From the NCBI GenBank assembly GCA_964466745.1, contig CAYXOX010000079.1, forward strand, positions 1 to 13,038: DNA of 13,038 bases, in the 5' to 3' direction. The notes below the pieces were generated by a model. That model saw only the letters and a program-made list of their open reading frames with translations, was not told the origin of the DNA and made no database searches. Positions 1 to 7,143 of the stretch are shown in pieces. Source of the DNA: CAYXOX01 sp964466745 (lineage in GTDB: Bacteria > Pseudomonadota > Alphaproteobacteria > Rhodobacterales > Rhodobacteraceae). The first letter of the stretch is position 1. The number at the start of each line of letters is the position of its first letter. A program made the translations under genes and the position numbers.

Positions 1-1859
1 TGGCGGAGGCGCTCGGGCGCCCGATGAACGCGGTGCGGGTCGAGGTGCGGCGGATGGGGGGCGGTTTCGGCGGCAAGGAGAGCCAGGGCAACGCGCTGGC
101 CGTGGCCTGTGCCGTGGTCGCCGACCGGACCGGCCGGCCCGCGCGGATGCGCTACGACCGTGACGACGATTTCGTCATCACCGGTAAGCGCCACGACTTT
201 CGCATCGCCTATCGCGCCGGGGCCGACGGCGCCGGCAAGCTCGTGGGCGTGGATTTCACCCACTGGGTGCGCTGTGGCTGGAGCCTCGATCTCAGCCTGC
301 CCGTGGCCGACCGCGCGATGCTTCACGCCGACAATGCCTACCACCTTCCGGCCGCGCGCATCACCTCGCACCGGCTGCGGACAAACACGCAGTCGGCCAC
401 CGCCTTCCGCGGGTTCGGCGGACCCCAGGGCATGGTCGGGATCGAGCGGGTCATGGATCATCTCGCCCACGCGCTCGGCGAGGATCCCGCGGCCCTGCGG
501 GCGCGGAACTACTACCGCGCCGCGCCGCGCGGCGACGCGGCGGGCAGCGCCGGCGGAGCGGACGGCGTGGGGGCGCCAGCCCCCCACGAGCCTGCGGCGC
601 GCCCCCCCGGGAGTATTTCCGCCAAGATGAAGGAGGACGAGCGGGAGGGGCCTTCGGGGGGGAACGCCGCGCGTGCCGGCACCGGTACGCGTTACGGCGG
701 CGTGCACTCGCCCGCCGGACCGGAGGCGGCGCAGTCGACGCCCTACCACATGCCGGTGGAGGATTTCGCGCTTCACGAGATGACGGAACGGCTCCTGGCC
801 AGCTCCGCCTACGCCGAGCGGCGGGCGGCGGCGGCGGCGTTCAACGCCGCCAACCCGGTGCTCAAGCGCGGCATCGGCTTTTGCCCCGTGAAGTTCGGGA
901 TCTCCTTCACGCTGACGCATCTGAACCAGGCGGGTGCGTTGGTGCATGTCTACCAGGACGGCTCGATCCACATGAACCACGGCGGCACCGAGATGGGTCA
1001 GGGGCTGTTCCAGAAGGTCGCCCAGGTAGCGGCAAGCCGGTTCGGAGTGGACCTCGACCGCGTGAAGATCACCGCGACCGATACCGCCAAGGTGCCCAAC
1101 ACCTCGGCGACGGCGGCCTCCTCGGGATCGGATCTCAACGGCATGGCGGTGAAGGCGGCCTGCGACGAGATCCGGGGGCGGATCGCCGCCGTCGTCGCGC
1201 CGGAACTGCAGGCCGAGCCGGGCGAGGTGGTGTTCGAAGGCGGCCTGGTGCGCGCCGGTGGAGCCAGCATGGCCTTCGAGGAGGCGGTGGCGCGGACCTA
1301 CATGGCACGGGTCAGCCTTTCGGCCGAGGGCTTCTACCGCACGCCCAAGATCGTCTGGGACCGCATCCGCGGCGAGGGGCGCCCCTTCTACTACTTCGCC
1401 TACGGGTGCGCGGTGACGGAGGTGGTGATCGACACGCTGACCGGTGAGAACAGGATCCTGCGGGCCGACATCCTGCACGATGCGGGCGCCTCGCTCAATC
1501 CCGCGCTCGACATCGGGCAGGTGGAGGGCGGCTATGTCCAGGGGGCGGGCTGGCTGACCATGGAGGAGCTGGTCTGGGACGGGGCGGGGCGGCTGAGGAC
1601 CCACGCGCCCTCGACCTACAAGATCCCGGCGTTTTCCGACCGGCCCCGCATCTTCAACGTGGCGCTCTACCCGAACCCCAACCGCGAGGACACGATCTAC
1701 CGGTCCAAGGCGGTGGGCGAGCCGCCCCTGATGCTCGGCATTTCGGCGTTCCTCGCGCTCTCGGACGCGGTGGCCGCCTGCGGGCCGGGATATCCCGCGC
1801 TCGACGCCCCGGCGACGCCGGAGCGGGTTCTCGACGCGGTCAACCGGGTGCGGGCATGA
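1..1859 (+). CDS. xdhB: Xanthine dehydrogenase molybdopterin-binding subunit XdhB, 5'-truncated by the window edge
   Basis: This is the large molybdenum-cofactor subunit of the cytoplasmic XdhAB xanthine dehydrogenase, which oxidises hypoxanthine and xanthine to urate. The frame is already open at base 3 and the true start lies upstream. Visible signatures in order are RMGGGFGGKES (about bases 51-84), the RGFGGPQGM cofactor loop (about 409-435), GGTEMGQGLFQKVAQ (about 981-1025), TSATAASSGSDLNGM (about 1101-1145) and KAVGEPPLMLG (about 1707-1739). The Glu codon at 1719-1721 matches the catalytic glutamate of the Rhodobacter capsulatus enzyme (Glu-B730). Between NYYRAAPRG (ends 533) and TPYHM (starts 738) lie about 65 residues more than I expect for the family, rich in Gly, Ala and Pro; they include a translated hairpin repeat at 567-633. 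The stop overlaps the xdhC start as ATGA, so translation is probably coupled. Family identity is certain; whether the insert is tolerated is inference. Confidence 0.96.
   Translation, partial: AEALGRPMNAVRVEVRRMGGGFGGKESQGNALAVACAVVADRTGRPARMRYDRDDDFVITGKRHDFRIAYRAGADGAGKLVGVDFTHWVRCGWSLDLSLPVADRAMLHADNAYHLPAARITSHRLRTNTQSATAFRGFGGPQGMVGIERVMDHLAHALGEDPAALRARNYYRAAPRGDAAGSAGGADGVGAPAPHEPAARPPGSISAKMKEDEREGPSGGNAARAGTGTRYGGVHSPAGPEAAQSTPYHMPVEDFALHEMTERLLASSAYAERRAAAAAFNAANPVLKRGIGFCPVKFGISFTLTHLNQAGALVHVYQDGSIHMNHGGTEMGQGLFQKVAQVAASRFGVDLDRVKITATDTAKVPNTSATAASSGSDLNGMAVKAACDEIRGRIAAVVAPELQAEPGEVVFEGGLVRAGGASMAFEEAVARTYMARVSLSAEGFYRTPKIVWDRIRGEGRPFYYFAYGCAVTEVVIDTLTGENRILRADILHDAGASLNPALDIGQVEGGYVQGAGWLTMEELVWDGAGRLRTHAPSTYKIPAFSDRPRIFNVALYPNPNREDTIYRSKAVGEPPLMLGISAFLALSDAVAACGPGYPALDAPATPERVLDAVNRVRA
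567..633 (-). repeat. Rhodobacteraceae-type hairpin repeat inside xdhB (copy 1)
   Basis: Read on the minus strand, the element begins CATCTTGGCG, continues with a G/A-rich tract to ACTCCC and a run of G, then a short hairpin with stem GCC/GGC and loop GCA, and ends in a GGGGGC/GCCCCC hairpin (567-587 on the plus strand, GTGGGG pairing with CCCCAC). The same order, including the GCA loop, occurs at 9716-9777 on the plus strand inside nrdJ. I recall this sequence type as a frequent intergenic repeat in Rhodobacteraceae genomes. Here it is translated, in frame, within xdhB. Confidence 0.75.
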
Positions 1860-2926
1860 GTTTCGACGCCGAGCGCCTGGCGGCGGCTGTCCGCCGGCAC
1901 GGCCGGGTTGCCCGCGTGGTGGTGGCCGGAACGCGCGGTTCGGTGCCGCGGGAGGCGGGTACGGCGATGCTCGTCTGGGCGGAAGGCCAGGAGGGCACCA
2001 TCGGCGGCGGGGCCCTCGAGTGGGAGGCGGTGAGCCGTGCCCGGCGGCGGCTGGCATCGGAGGGGGCGGCACCTGTCGCGGACAAGATGCCGCTCGGCCC
2101 CGGCCTGGGCCAGTGCTGCGGCGGCCACGTGACCCTCGTGACCGAGGTTTTCGGCGCGTCCGAGCTCGACGCGGCGCCTGGCGCGGAGCCGCTGCGGGTG
2201 ATCCGCGTGGAGGGCGCTGCCGAGATGCCCCTGGCGGTGCGGCGGTTGCTTGCGGCGGCCCGGCGCGAGGGCGTGCTGCCGCCGCCCGGCCTCGTGGACG
2301 GCTGGCTCGTGGAACCGGTGGCCGTCCCCTCGCGCGCGCTCTGGATCTGGGGGGCAGGGCATGTCGGCCGCGCGCTGGCGGCCATCCTCGCCCCCTTGCC
2401 CTCTTTCGCGGTGACCTGGGTCGACACCGGGCCGGAGCGTTTCCCCACCCCGCTGCCCGAGGGCGTGACGGCGGTGCCGGCGGCCGATCCCGTGGCGCTG
2501 GCGGGACATGCTCCGCAAGAGGCCGGGCACCTCGTGCTCACCTATTCCCACGCGCTCGACCTCGCGCTCTGCGATGCGTTGCTGCGCCGGGGCTTCGCCT
2601 CCTGCGGGTTGATCGGATCGGCCACGAAATGGGCCCGGTTCCGCGCGCGCCTCGCCGCCATGGGGCATGCAGCGGGCGCGATCGACCGTATCGACTGCCC
2701 GATCGGCGATCCCGCGCTGGGCAAGCACCCCCATGCCATCGCTGTCGGGGTTGCAGCCGACTTGCTCGGCCGCGCCGCGCGCGCCGGGGCCGGATCGGGG
2801 TGCGCCGCCGCGCCTCTCAGCGGACCCCGCGAAGAACCCGCGAGCGGCACAGGCGAGCCGGCCTCCGCACCGGCAGGACCGGGCGCACGTGGCGGGCAGG
2901 GTCGCCCCCCGTGGCAAACCGGGTAG
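1856..2926 (+). CDS. xdhC: Xanthine dehydrogenase accessory protein XdhC
   Basis: XdhC binds the molybdenum cofactor, protects it through sulfuration and hands it to XdhB; it is not part of the final enzyme. The protein is 356 residues. The N-terminal XdhC/CoxI domain shows GTRGSVPREAGTAMLV (residues 25-40) and GLGQCCGG (83-90), the cysteine-containing motif typical of the family. The C-terminal Rossmann domain shows WIWGAGHVGRAL (163-174), TYSHALDLALCDALL (229-243), GLIGSATKW (251-259) and CPIG plus GKHPHAIAVGVAADLL (281-304). The ATG at 1856 overlaps the xdhB stop by four bases, which fixes the start. After residue 308 comes a tail of about 48 residues rich in Gly, Pro, Ala and Arg that I do not recognise as part of the family, which usually ends soon after the AVGVAADLL helix. 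The tail reaches to about 30 bases from a tandem repeat. Confidence 0.95.
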   Translation: MSFDAERLAAAVRRHGRVARVVVAGTRGSVPREAGTAMLVWAEGQEGTIGGGALEWEAVSRARRRLASEGAAPVADKMPLGPGLGQCCGGHVTLVTEVFGASELDAAPGAEPLRVIRVEGAAEMPLAVRRLLAAARREGVLPPPGLVDGWLVEPVAVPSRALWIWGAGHVGRALAAILAPLPSFAVTWVDTGPERFPTPLPEGVTAVPAADPVALAGHAPQEAGHLVLTYSHALDLALCDALLRRGFASCGLIGSATKWARFRARLAAMGHAAGAIDRIDCPIGDPALGKHPHAIAVGVAADLLGRAARAGAGSGCAAAPLSGPREEPASGTGEPASAPAGPGARGGQGRPPWQTG

Positions 2927-2954
2927 ACGAGAGGCCTACCTCGTGGTGCCTTTC

Positions 2955-3008
2955 ACGCGGCACGCGGCACGCGGCACGCGGCACGCGGCACGCGGCACGC
3001 GGCACGCG
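2955..3008. repeat. Heptamer tandem repeat, 7.7 copies of ACGCGGC
   Basis: Seven perfect, uninterrupted copies of ACGCGGC run from 2955 to 3003, followed by a partial ACGCG to 3008. The array lies in the 113-bp gap between the convergent genes xdhC (stop 2926) and the slyX-like gene (stop 3040). The 7-bp unit is not a multiple of three, so length change would not be tolerated in a coding region; here it is noncoding. Perfect identity of the copies suggests recent slippage expansion. The rest of the gap shows no convincing terminator with a T-run. Confidence 0.9.
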
Positions 3009-3039
3009 CGCCTTGCCGGCGCACGGGCCCTTCGCGAAG

Positions 3040-3243
3040 CTACCAGTGCGGCGGGCGTTCATCCCCGACCACCACCGCCCCCGGCGCCTCGGCGGCACGC
3101 TCGGCCTCGCGGCGCATCAGCAGATCGAGCTGGGCGCGCATGCGGGCAAGCTCGCGATCCTGCCGGGCGACCATGTCGGAGAGGTCGTCCACCGTGCGGA
3201 TCAGGTGCGCGACGGATTCCTCTATCGTTGCGGCATCGCTCAT
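3040..3243 (-). CDS. slyX: SlyX-family small coiled-coil protein
   Basis: This is a 67-residue protein beginning MSDAATIEESVAHLIRTVDD and ending in the RPPHW tail characteristic of SlyX. The body is a single charged helix with heptad spacing of hydrophobics (VAHLIRTVDDL, ELARMRAQLDLLM), so it is probably a small coiled-coil oligomer in the cytoplasm. The biochemical role of SlyX is not established; it was named from its position near slyD in enterobacteria. The start at 3243 is supported by a purine-rich GGGAG on the minus strand about 7 bases upstream, and by the VDDLSDMVARQDRE core falling where family members have it. The gene is divergent from hisS across 96 bp, with facing promoter candidates in that gap, and convergent with xdhC. 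Confidence 0.85.
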   Translation of the reverse strand: MSDAATIEESVAHLIRTVDDLSDMVARQDRELARMRAQLDLLMRREAERAAEAPGAVVVGDERPPHW

Positions 3244-3277
3244 GTCCGGTCTCCCACTCCTGGCTCCGGCGGGTGCC

Positions 3278-3304
3278 TTGCCCCGCCGCCATGCCCGAGA
3301 TAAA
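3278..3304 (+). promoter_or_regulatory. Candidate sigma70-type promoter for hisS
   Basis: TTGCCC at 3278-3283 serves as a -35 candidate, with GATAAA at 3299-3304 as the -10 candidate (15-bp spacing; shifting to TAAACG gives 17). It lies 36 bases before the hisS ATG. It is a weak match judged by eye, supported mainly by position and by the lone A/T patch in a GC-rich gap. Confidence 0.35.
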
Positions 3305-3325
3305 CGCAGCCGCGACCGTCGCCAA
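3297..3325 (-). promoter_or_regulatory. Candidate promoter for the slyX-like gene, overlapping the hisS promoter
   Basis: On the minus strand TTGGCG (3325-3320) is separated by 17 bp from TATCTC (3302-3297), giving a sigma70-like arrangement about 54 bases before the slyX-like ATG. Its -10 candidate covers the same bases as the -10 candidate for hisS on the other strand, so the two would compete. Confidence 0.35.
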
Positions 3326-3339
3326 GGAGCCCGCCCCCC

Positions 3340-4887
3340 ATGGCCAAGCCCAAGAAGCCCCCGCGCCCCCGGGCCGCGACGCCGCGGGGCTTTCGCGATT
3401 ACTTCGGCGCCGAGGTCACCGAGCGGGCCGAGATGCTCGAGGCGATCGCCCGGGTGTATCGCGCCTACGGTTTCGACGCGCTGGAATCCTCGGCGGTGGA
3501 AACCGTGGAGGCGCTGGGCAAGTTCCTGCCCGACGTGGACCGGCCCAACGAGGGCGTCTTCGCCTGGGAGGACGAGCACGAGGGCTGGCTGGCGCTTCGG
3601 TATGATCTGACGGCACCGCTGGCCCGCGTCTACGCCCAGCACCGCAACGATCTGCCGACGCCCTACCGGCGCTACGCCATGGGCCCCGTCTGGCGCAACG
3701 AGAAGCCGGGGCCGGGCCGGTTCCGCCAGTTCTACCAGTGCGACGCCGACACCGTGGGCGCCCCCAGCGTGGCCGCCGACGCCGAGATCTGCGCGATGCT
3801 GGCCGAGGCGCTGGAGGCGGTGGGCATCCCCCGCGGCGACTACGTGATCCGGGTGAACAACCGCAAGGTGCTGAACGGGGTGCTGGAGGTGGCCGGCCTC
3901 CTGGACCCTGCCGACCCCGAGAAGCACGCGGAGAAGCGCGGCATCGTGCTGCGCGCGATCGACAAGCTCGACCGGCTCGGCATCGAGGGGGTGCGTGCGC
4001 TGCTCGGCGAGGGGCGCAAGGACGAGAGCGGGGATTTCACTGAGGGCGCAGGGCTTAGCGGCCGGCAAATATCGCGCTTCATGGATTTTCTTGATGCCAA
4101 CACACAGATTTCGGCAACCCGTGATTTGGAACTCCAAGCTTTGGATGGGCGCGACGACATCAATCCGAACATGACGGTCATCGCATACCTTGATGATGTT
4201 GTGGCGGACTCCTCCGTTGGCAAAGCGGGAATCGCCGAGCTCCGCGAGATCGCCAGCCTTCTCTCCGCCCAGGGCTTCGGCCCCGACCGCATCGTCATCG
4301 ACCCCTCGGTGGTCCGCGGCCTCGGCTACTACACCGGCCCCGTGTTCGAGGCGGAGCTGACCTTCGAGATCGAGGACGAGAAGGGCCGGCCGCGGCAATT
4401 CGGGTCCGTCGCCGGGGGCGGGCGCTACGACGATCTCGTCAAGCGCTTCACCGGCCAGGCGGTGCCCGCGACCGGCATCTCCATCGGGGTGGACAGGCTT
4501 CTGGCCGCCCTGCGCGCGAAGGGCCGCATCGGGGAGGGCACCGCCCGGGGCCCCGTCGTCGTGACCGTGATGGATCGCGAGCGCATGGCCGAGTACCAGG
4601 CAATGGCGGCCGAGCTCAGGGCCGCGGGTATCCGGGCCGAGGTCTACCTCGGAAACCCGAAGAACTTCGGCAACCAGCTCAAGTACGCCGACCGCCGCGC
4701 ATCGCCCGTGGCCGTGATCCAGGGCACGCAGGAACAGGCCCGCGGCGTGGTGCAGGTCAAGGATCTGATCCGCGGCGCCGAGATCGCCGAAACCGCGACC
4801 GTCGAGGAGTGGAAGGCCCGGCCGACCCAGGTGGAGGTGCCGCGAGAGGGTCTCGTTGCGGCCGTGCGCGAGATGCTGGCGCCATGA
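3340..4887 (+). CDS. hisS: Histidyl-tRNA synthetase HisS
   Basis: This cytoplasmic class II synthetase charges tRNA-His. The protein is 515 residues. Visible signatures are TPRGFRDYF (residues 14-22), RYDLTAPLARVYA (87-99), motif 2 as RYAMGPVWRNEKPGPGRFRQF (111-131), the histidine-specific loop VVRGLGYYTGPVFEAEL (324-340) and GSVAGGGRYDDLV (355-367), with motif 3 around GISIGVDRLLAAL (379-391). The C-terminal anticodon-binding domain includes EVYLGNPKNFGNQLKYADRR and the end segment VPREGLVAAVREMLAP. AAGGAG at 3324-3329, ten bases before the ATG, supports the start. It is first in a hisS-hisZ-hisG operon with ATGA coupling, an arrangement known in alphaproteobacteria. Residues about 240-295 are encoded by markedly lower-GC DNA and look about 20 residues longer than I recall for relatives; all catalytic motifs are intact. 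Confidence 0.96.
   Translation: MAKPKKPPRPRAATPRGFRDYFGAEVTERAEMLEAIARVYRAYGFDALESSAVETVEALGKFLPDVDRPNEGVFAWEDEHEGWLALRYDLTAPLARVYAQHRNDLPTPYRRYAMGPVWRNEKPGPGRFRQFYQCDADTVGAPSVAADAEICAMLAEALEAVGIPRGDYVIRVNNRKVLNGVLEVAGLLDPADPEKHAEKRGIVLRAIDKLDRLGIEGVRALLGEGRKDESGDFTEGAGLSGRQISRFMDFLDANTQISATRDLELQALDGRDDINPNMTVIAYLDDVVADSSVGKAGIAELREIASLLSAQGFGPDRIVIDPSVVRGLGYYTGPVFEAELTFEIEDEKGRPRQFGSVAGGGRYDDLVKRFTGQAVPATGISIGVDRLLAALRAKGRIGEGTARGPVVVTVMDRERMAEYQAMAAELRAAGIRAEVYLGNPKNFGNQLKYADRRASPVAVIQGTQEQARGVVQVKDLIRGAEIAETATVEEWKARPTQVEVPREGLVAAVREMLAP
4057..4224 (+). other. Low-GC segment within hisS (possible recombined or inserted tract)
   Basis: Bases 4081-4140 are 45% GC and 4141-4200 are 50% GC by hand count, between flanks of 63% (4021-4080) and 67% (4201-4260) and a still richer gene background. 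Codons such as TTT, CTT, AAT, GAT and TTG cluster here and are rare elsewhere in the gene. The tract encodes residues about 240-295, from GLSGRQISRFMDF to VVADSSVGKAG, between the DESGDFTEGAGL and GIAELREI segments, in the mobile insertion region between the catalytic motifs. The frame stays open on both sides. Confidence 0.6.
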
Positions 4888-5969
4888 GCGTGACGGCCGC
4901 GGCGCGCGCCGAAGCCGCCCGGCTGATCGCGCATTTCGAAGCCGCCGGCGCCGAGCGGGTGGAGACAGACATCCTGCAGCCTGCGGAGACCCTGCTCGAT
5001 CTCTACGGGGAGGATATCCGGGCGCGCGCCTACGTCACCTCCGATCCGCTCCGGGGCGAGCAGATGCTGCGGCCCGATTTCACCGTGCCGCTGGTGCTCA
5101 TGCACGTCGCGCGCGGGGGCGGCAGCGCGCGCTACACCTATGCCGGCGAGGTCTTCCGCCGGCAGGAGGTCGAGCGCGACCGCCCGTCCGAATACCTGCA
5201 GGTGGGTTACGAGAGCTTCGCGGGGGAAACCCCCGAGGCCGAGGATGCCGAGGTTTTCGCGCGGATCGCGGAGCCGCTCGCGCCTCTCGGGCTGCGCGCG
5301 GCCACGGGCGATATCGGTGTGCTCCGCTCGGCGGTGGAGGGCCTGGCCACGACACCGGCCCGCAAGGCGGCGCTTCTGCGCCACCTGTGGCGGCCGCGCC
5401 GGTTCCGCGCGCTGGTGGACAGGTTCGCCCGCCCGCCGGTGCCATCGGCCCAGCGGGCGCGCGTTCTCGACGCCCACGATCCGCTGGACGGCACCCCGCC
5501 CTGGATCGGCGTGCGCGGGCCGGCGGAGGTGCGCGAGCGGGTGGCCGCGCTGCGCGACGATGCCGCCGCGCCCCCGCTTGCAGCCTCGGAGGTCGCGCTT
5601 ATGGATGCCCTGCTCGGGGTGCGGGAGACGGCACCCAACGCGCTGGCCGCCCTGCGCGACATCGCGGTGGACCTGCGCGCCCTCACCCCGGCGCTCGATC
5701 GGCTGGAGCGGCGGCTCGAGGCGCTGGGCGCCCGCGGCTTCGACCCCGAGACGCTCGATTTCGAGGCCAGCTACGGGCGCACCGCGCTGGAGTACTACGA
5801 CGGGTTCGTCTTCGGGTTGCACGCGCCCACCCGCCCCGACCTGCCCCCGGTGGCGGCAGGGGGGCGCTATGACGCGCTGACCCGCGTGCTCGGGCGCGGG
5901 CGCGCCCTGCCGGCCGTGGGCGGCGCGATCCGCCCGGAGGTGGCGCTTGTTCTGGGGGGCGGGCGATGA
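4884..5969 (+). CDS. hisZ: ATP phosphoribosyltransferase regulatory subunit HisZ
   Basis: HisZ is a paralogue of histidyl-tRNA synthetase that has lost charging activity; it assembles with short-form HisG into the enzyme for the first step of histidine synthesis and confers histidine feedback. The protein is 361 residues. Synthetase-like landmarks remain: MLRPDFTVPLVLMHVA (residues 61-76), YAGEVFRRQEV (86-96) with YLQVGYESF (104-112) in place of motif 2, and near the C terminus SYGRTALEYYDGFVFGLHAP and PPVAAGGRYDALTRVLG. No anticodon-binding domain follows, as expected for HisZ. The ATG at 4884 overlaps the hisS stop as ATGA; an upstream in-frame extension exists but would lie deep in hisS and is rejected. 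The stop overlaps hisG the same way. Confidence 0.94.
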   Translation: MSVTAAARAEAARLIAHFEAAGAERVETDILQPAETLLDLYGEDIRARAYVTSDPLRGEQMLRPDFTVPLVLMHVARGGGSARYTYAGEVFRRQEVERDRPSEYLQVGYESFAGETPEAEDAEVFARIAEPLAPLGLRAATGDIGVLRSAVEGLATTPARKAALLRHLWRPRRFRALVDRFARPPVPSAQRARVLDAHDPLDGTPPWIGVRGPAEVRERVAALRDDAAAPPLAASEVALMDALLGVRETAPNALAALRDIAVDLRALTPALDRLERRLEALGARGFDPETLDFEASYGRTALEYYDGFVFGLHAPTRPDLPPVAAGGRYDALTRVLGRGRALPAVGGAIRPEVALVLGGGR

Positions 5970-6661
5970 CGCTCAAGCTCGGCCTGCCGTCCAAGGGGCG
6001 GCTCATGGAGAAGACCTTCGAGTGGTTCGCTGCCCGCGGTGTCCGTTTCCGCCGGACCGGCTCGGACCGCGAATACGCCGCCGAGGCCGAGGGGCTGCCC
6101 GGCCTCGAGCCCGTGCTGCTTTCCGCCGGGGAGATCCCGGCGGAGCTCGCGGCCGGGCGCATCCATCTCGGGGTGACCGGCACCGATCTCGTGCGGGAAC
6201 GCATCGCCGGCTGGCCCGATCGCGTGCAGGAGCTTGCCGGTCTTGGCTTCGGCGGCGCCGACCTCGTGATCGCGGTGCCGGCCTTCTGGGTGGATGTGGA
6301 GACGCTCCACGATCTCGACGCGGTGGCCGCGGATTTCCGCCGGCGGCACGGGTATCGGCTGCGTATCGCCACCAAGTATCACCGGCTCGTGCGCGAGTTC
6401 CTGCGCGAGAACGGCGTCGCCGATTACCAGCTCGTCGACAGCCAGGGGGCGACCGAGGGCACCGTCAAGAACGAGACGGCCGAGGCCGTGGCCGACATCA
6501 CCTCCACCGGCGAGACGCTGCGGGCGAACCACCTGCGCATCCTGCGCGACGGCCTGATCCACCGCAGCCAGGCGACGCTGCTGCGCGCGGTCCGCGCCGA
6601 GTGGGGCGAGGCCGAGCGCGCCGAGATGCGGGCGATGTCCCGCCGGCTCGGGCTGACCTGA
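5966..6661 (+). CDS. hisG: ATP phosphoribosyltransferase, short-form catalytic subunit HisG
   Basis: HisG condenses ATP with PRPP to phosphoribosyl-ATP, the committed step of histidine synthesis. At 231 residues it is the short form, which lacks the C-terminal regulatory domain and needs HisZ, encoded immediately upstream. Visible motifs are LKLGLPSKGRL (residues 3-13), HLGVTGTDLVRE (67-78), IATKYHRLVREFL (134-146) and the PRPP-binding loop DSQGATEGT (158-166), then NETAEAVADITSTGETLRANHL (169-190). The ATG at 5966 overlaps the hisZ stop by four bases. The stop is only 7 bp from the end of the convergent MAPEG gene, and I see no hairpin with a T-run in that space. Confidence 0.95.
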   Translation: MTLKLGLPSKGRLMEKTFEWFAARGVRFRRTGSDREYAAEAEGLPGLEPVLLSAGEIPAELAAGRIHLGVTGTDLVRERIAGWPDRVQELAGLGFGGADLVIAVPAFWVDVETLHDLDAVAADFRRRHGYRLRIATKYHRLVREFLRENGVADYQLVDSQGATEGTVKNETAEAVADITSTGETLRANHLRILRDGLIHRSQATLLRAVRAEWGEAERAEMRAMSRRLGLT

Positions 6662-6668
6662 GCGGCCC

Positions 6669-7130
6669 TCAGAAGACGAGTGCTACGAGGCTCCAGATCG
6701 CCATGAAGATCACGATGAGCGAGCCGATGCTGTAGAAGGTGGCGCGCATCTCGTGGCTCCGCGCCGTGGCATAGGCCCAGCCGTGCAGCGCGCGGGCCAG
6801 CACGAAGCCGGCGAAACAGGCGACGGCGAGCGCATAGGGCGGCGCGACCGCAACGAAGACGAAACCCGCGAAGACGAAGCCGGGAATGTTCTCGAGATCG
6901 TTCCGGTGCATCCGGCGGGAGCGTTCCACGTCGGGATCGGGGGCGAGCTGATCCGGCGAGGGGTTGGCGTTGAGGGGGCCGGCGCGCAGATCCTCCGGGC
7001 TGGCGAGGCCGCGCCGCTTGCGCATCATCACCATGACCGTGACCCAGCCCTGCGCCATCAGCTTCAGCGCGCAGAGTGCCACGGCGATGGCGTAGGCGAC
7101 GAAGACCGGGTTGTCGGGCGAGAACGCCAT
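6669..7130 (-). CDS. MAPEG-family integral membrane protein
   Basis: This protein of about 153 residues belongs to the MAPEG superfamily (membrane-associated proteins in eicosanoid and glutathione metabolism). The decisive motif is ERSRRMHRNDLENIPGF (about residues 70-86), matching the glutathione-contacting E-R-RxxHxNxLEN segment of microsomal glutathione transferase 1 and prostaglandin E synthase. Hydrophobic helices cover roughly residues 10-37, 84-100, 101-121 and 133-153, the expected four-helix topology in the inner membrane. Substrate and reaction are unknown; bacterial members may be glutathione-dependent detoxification enzymes. A GTG at 7133 directly precedes the ATG at 7130 and either could start translation. 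It is ten to fourteen bases downstream of the DUF1489 gene, so the two are probably co-transcribed. Confidence 0.85.
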   Translation of the reverse strand: MAFSPDNPVFVAYAIAVALCALKLMAQGWVTVMVMMRKRRGLASPEDLRAGPLNANPSPDQLAPDPDVERSRRMHRNDLENIPGFVFAGFVFVAVAPPYALAVACFAGFVLARALHGWAYATARSHEMRATFYSIGSLIVIFMAIWSLVALVF

Positions 7131-7143
7131 CACGCTCGGGGGA

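Noticed and set aside
2955..3008. CRISPR array
   Set aside because: The repeat unit is 7 bp with no spacers, and no cas gene is present.
3040..4398. Long version of the slyX-like gene (452 codons)
   Set aside because: The upstream part is antisense to hisS; only the last 67 codons resemble SlyX, with a ribosome site before the ATG at 3243.
6662..6668. Bidirectional terminator between hisG and the MAPEG gene
   Set aside because: Only 7 bp separate the stops, and no hairpin with T-runs is visible across the junction.
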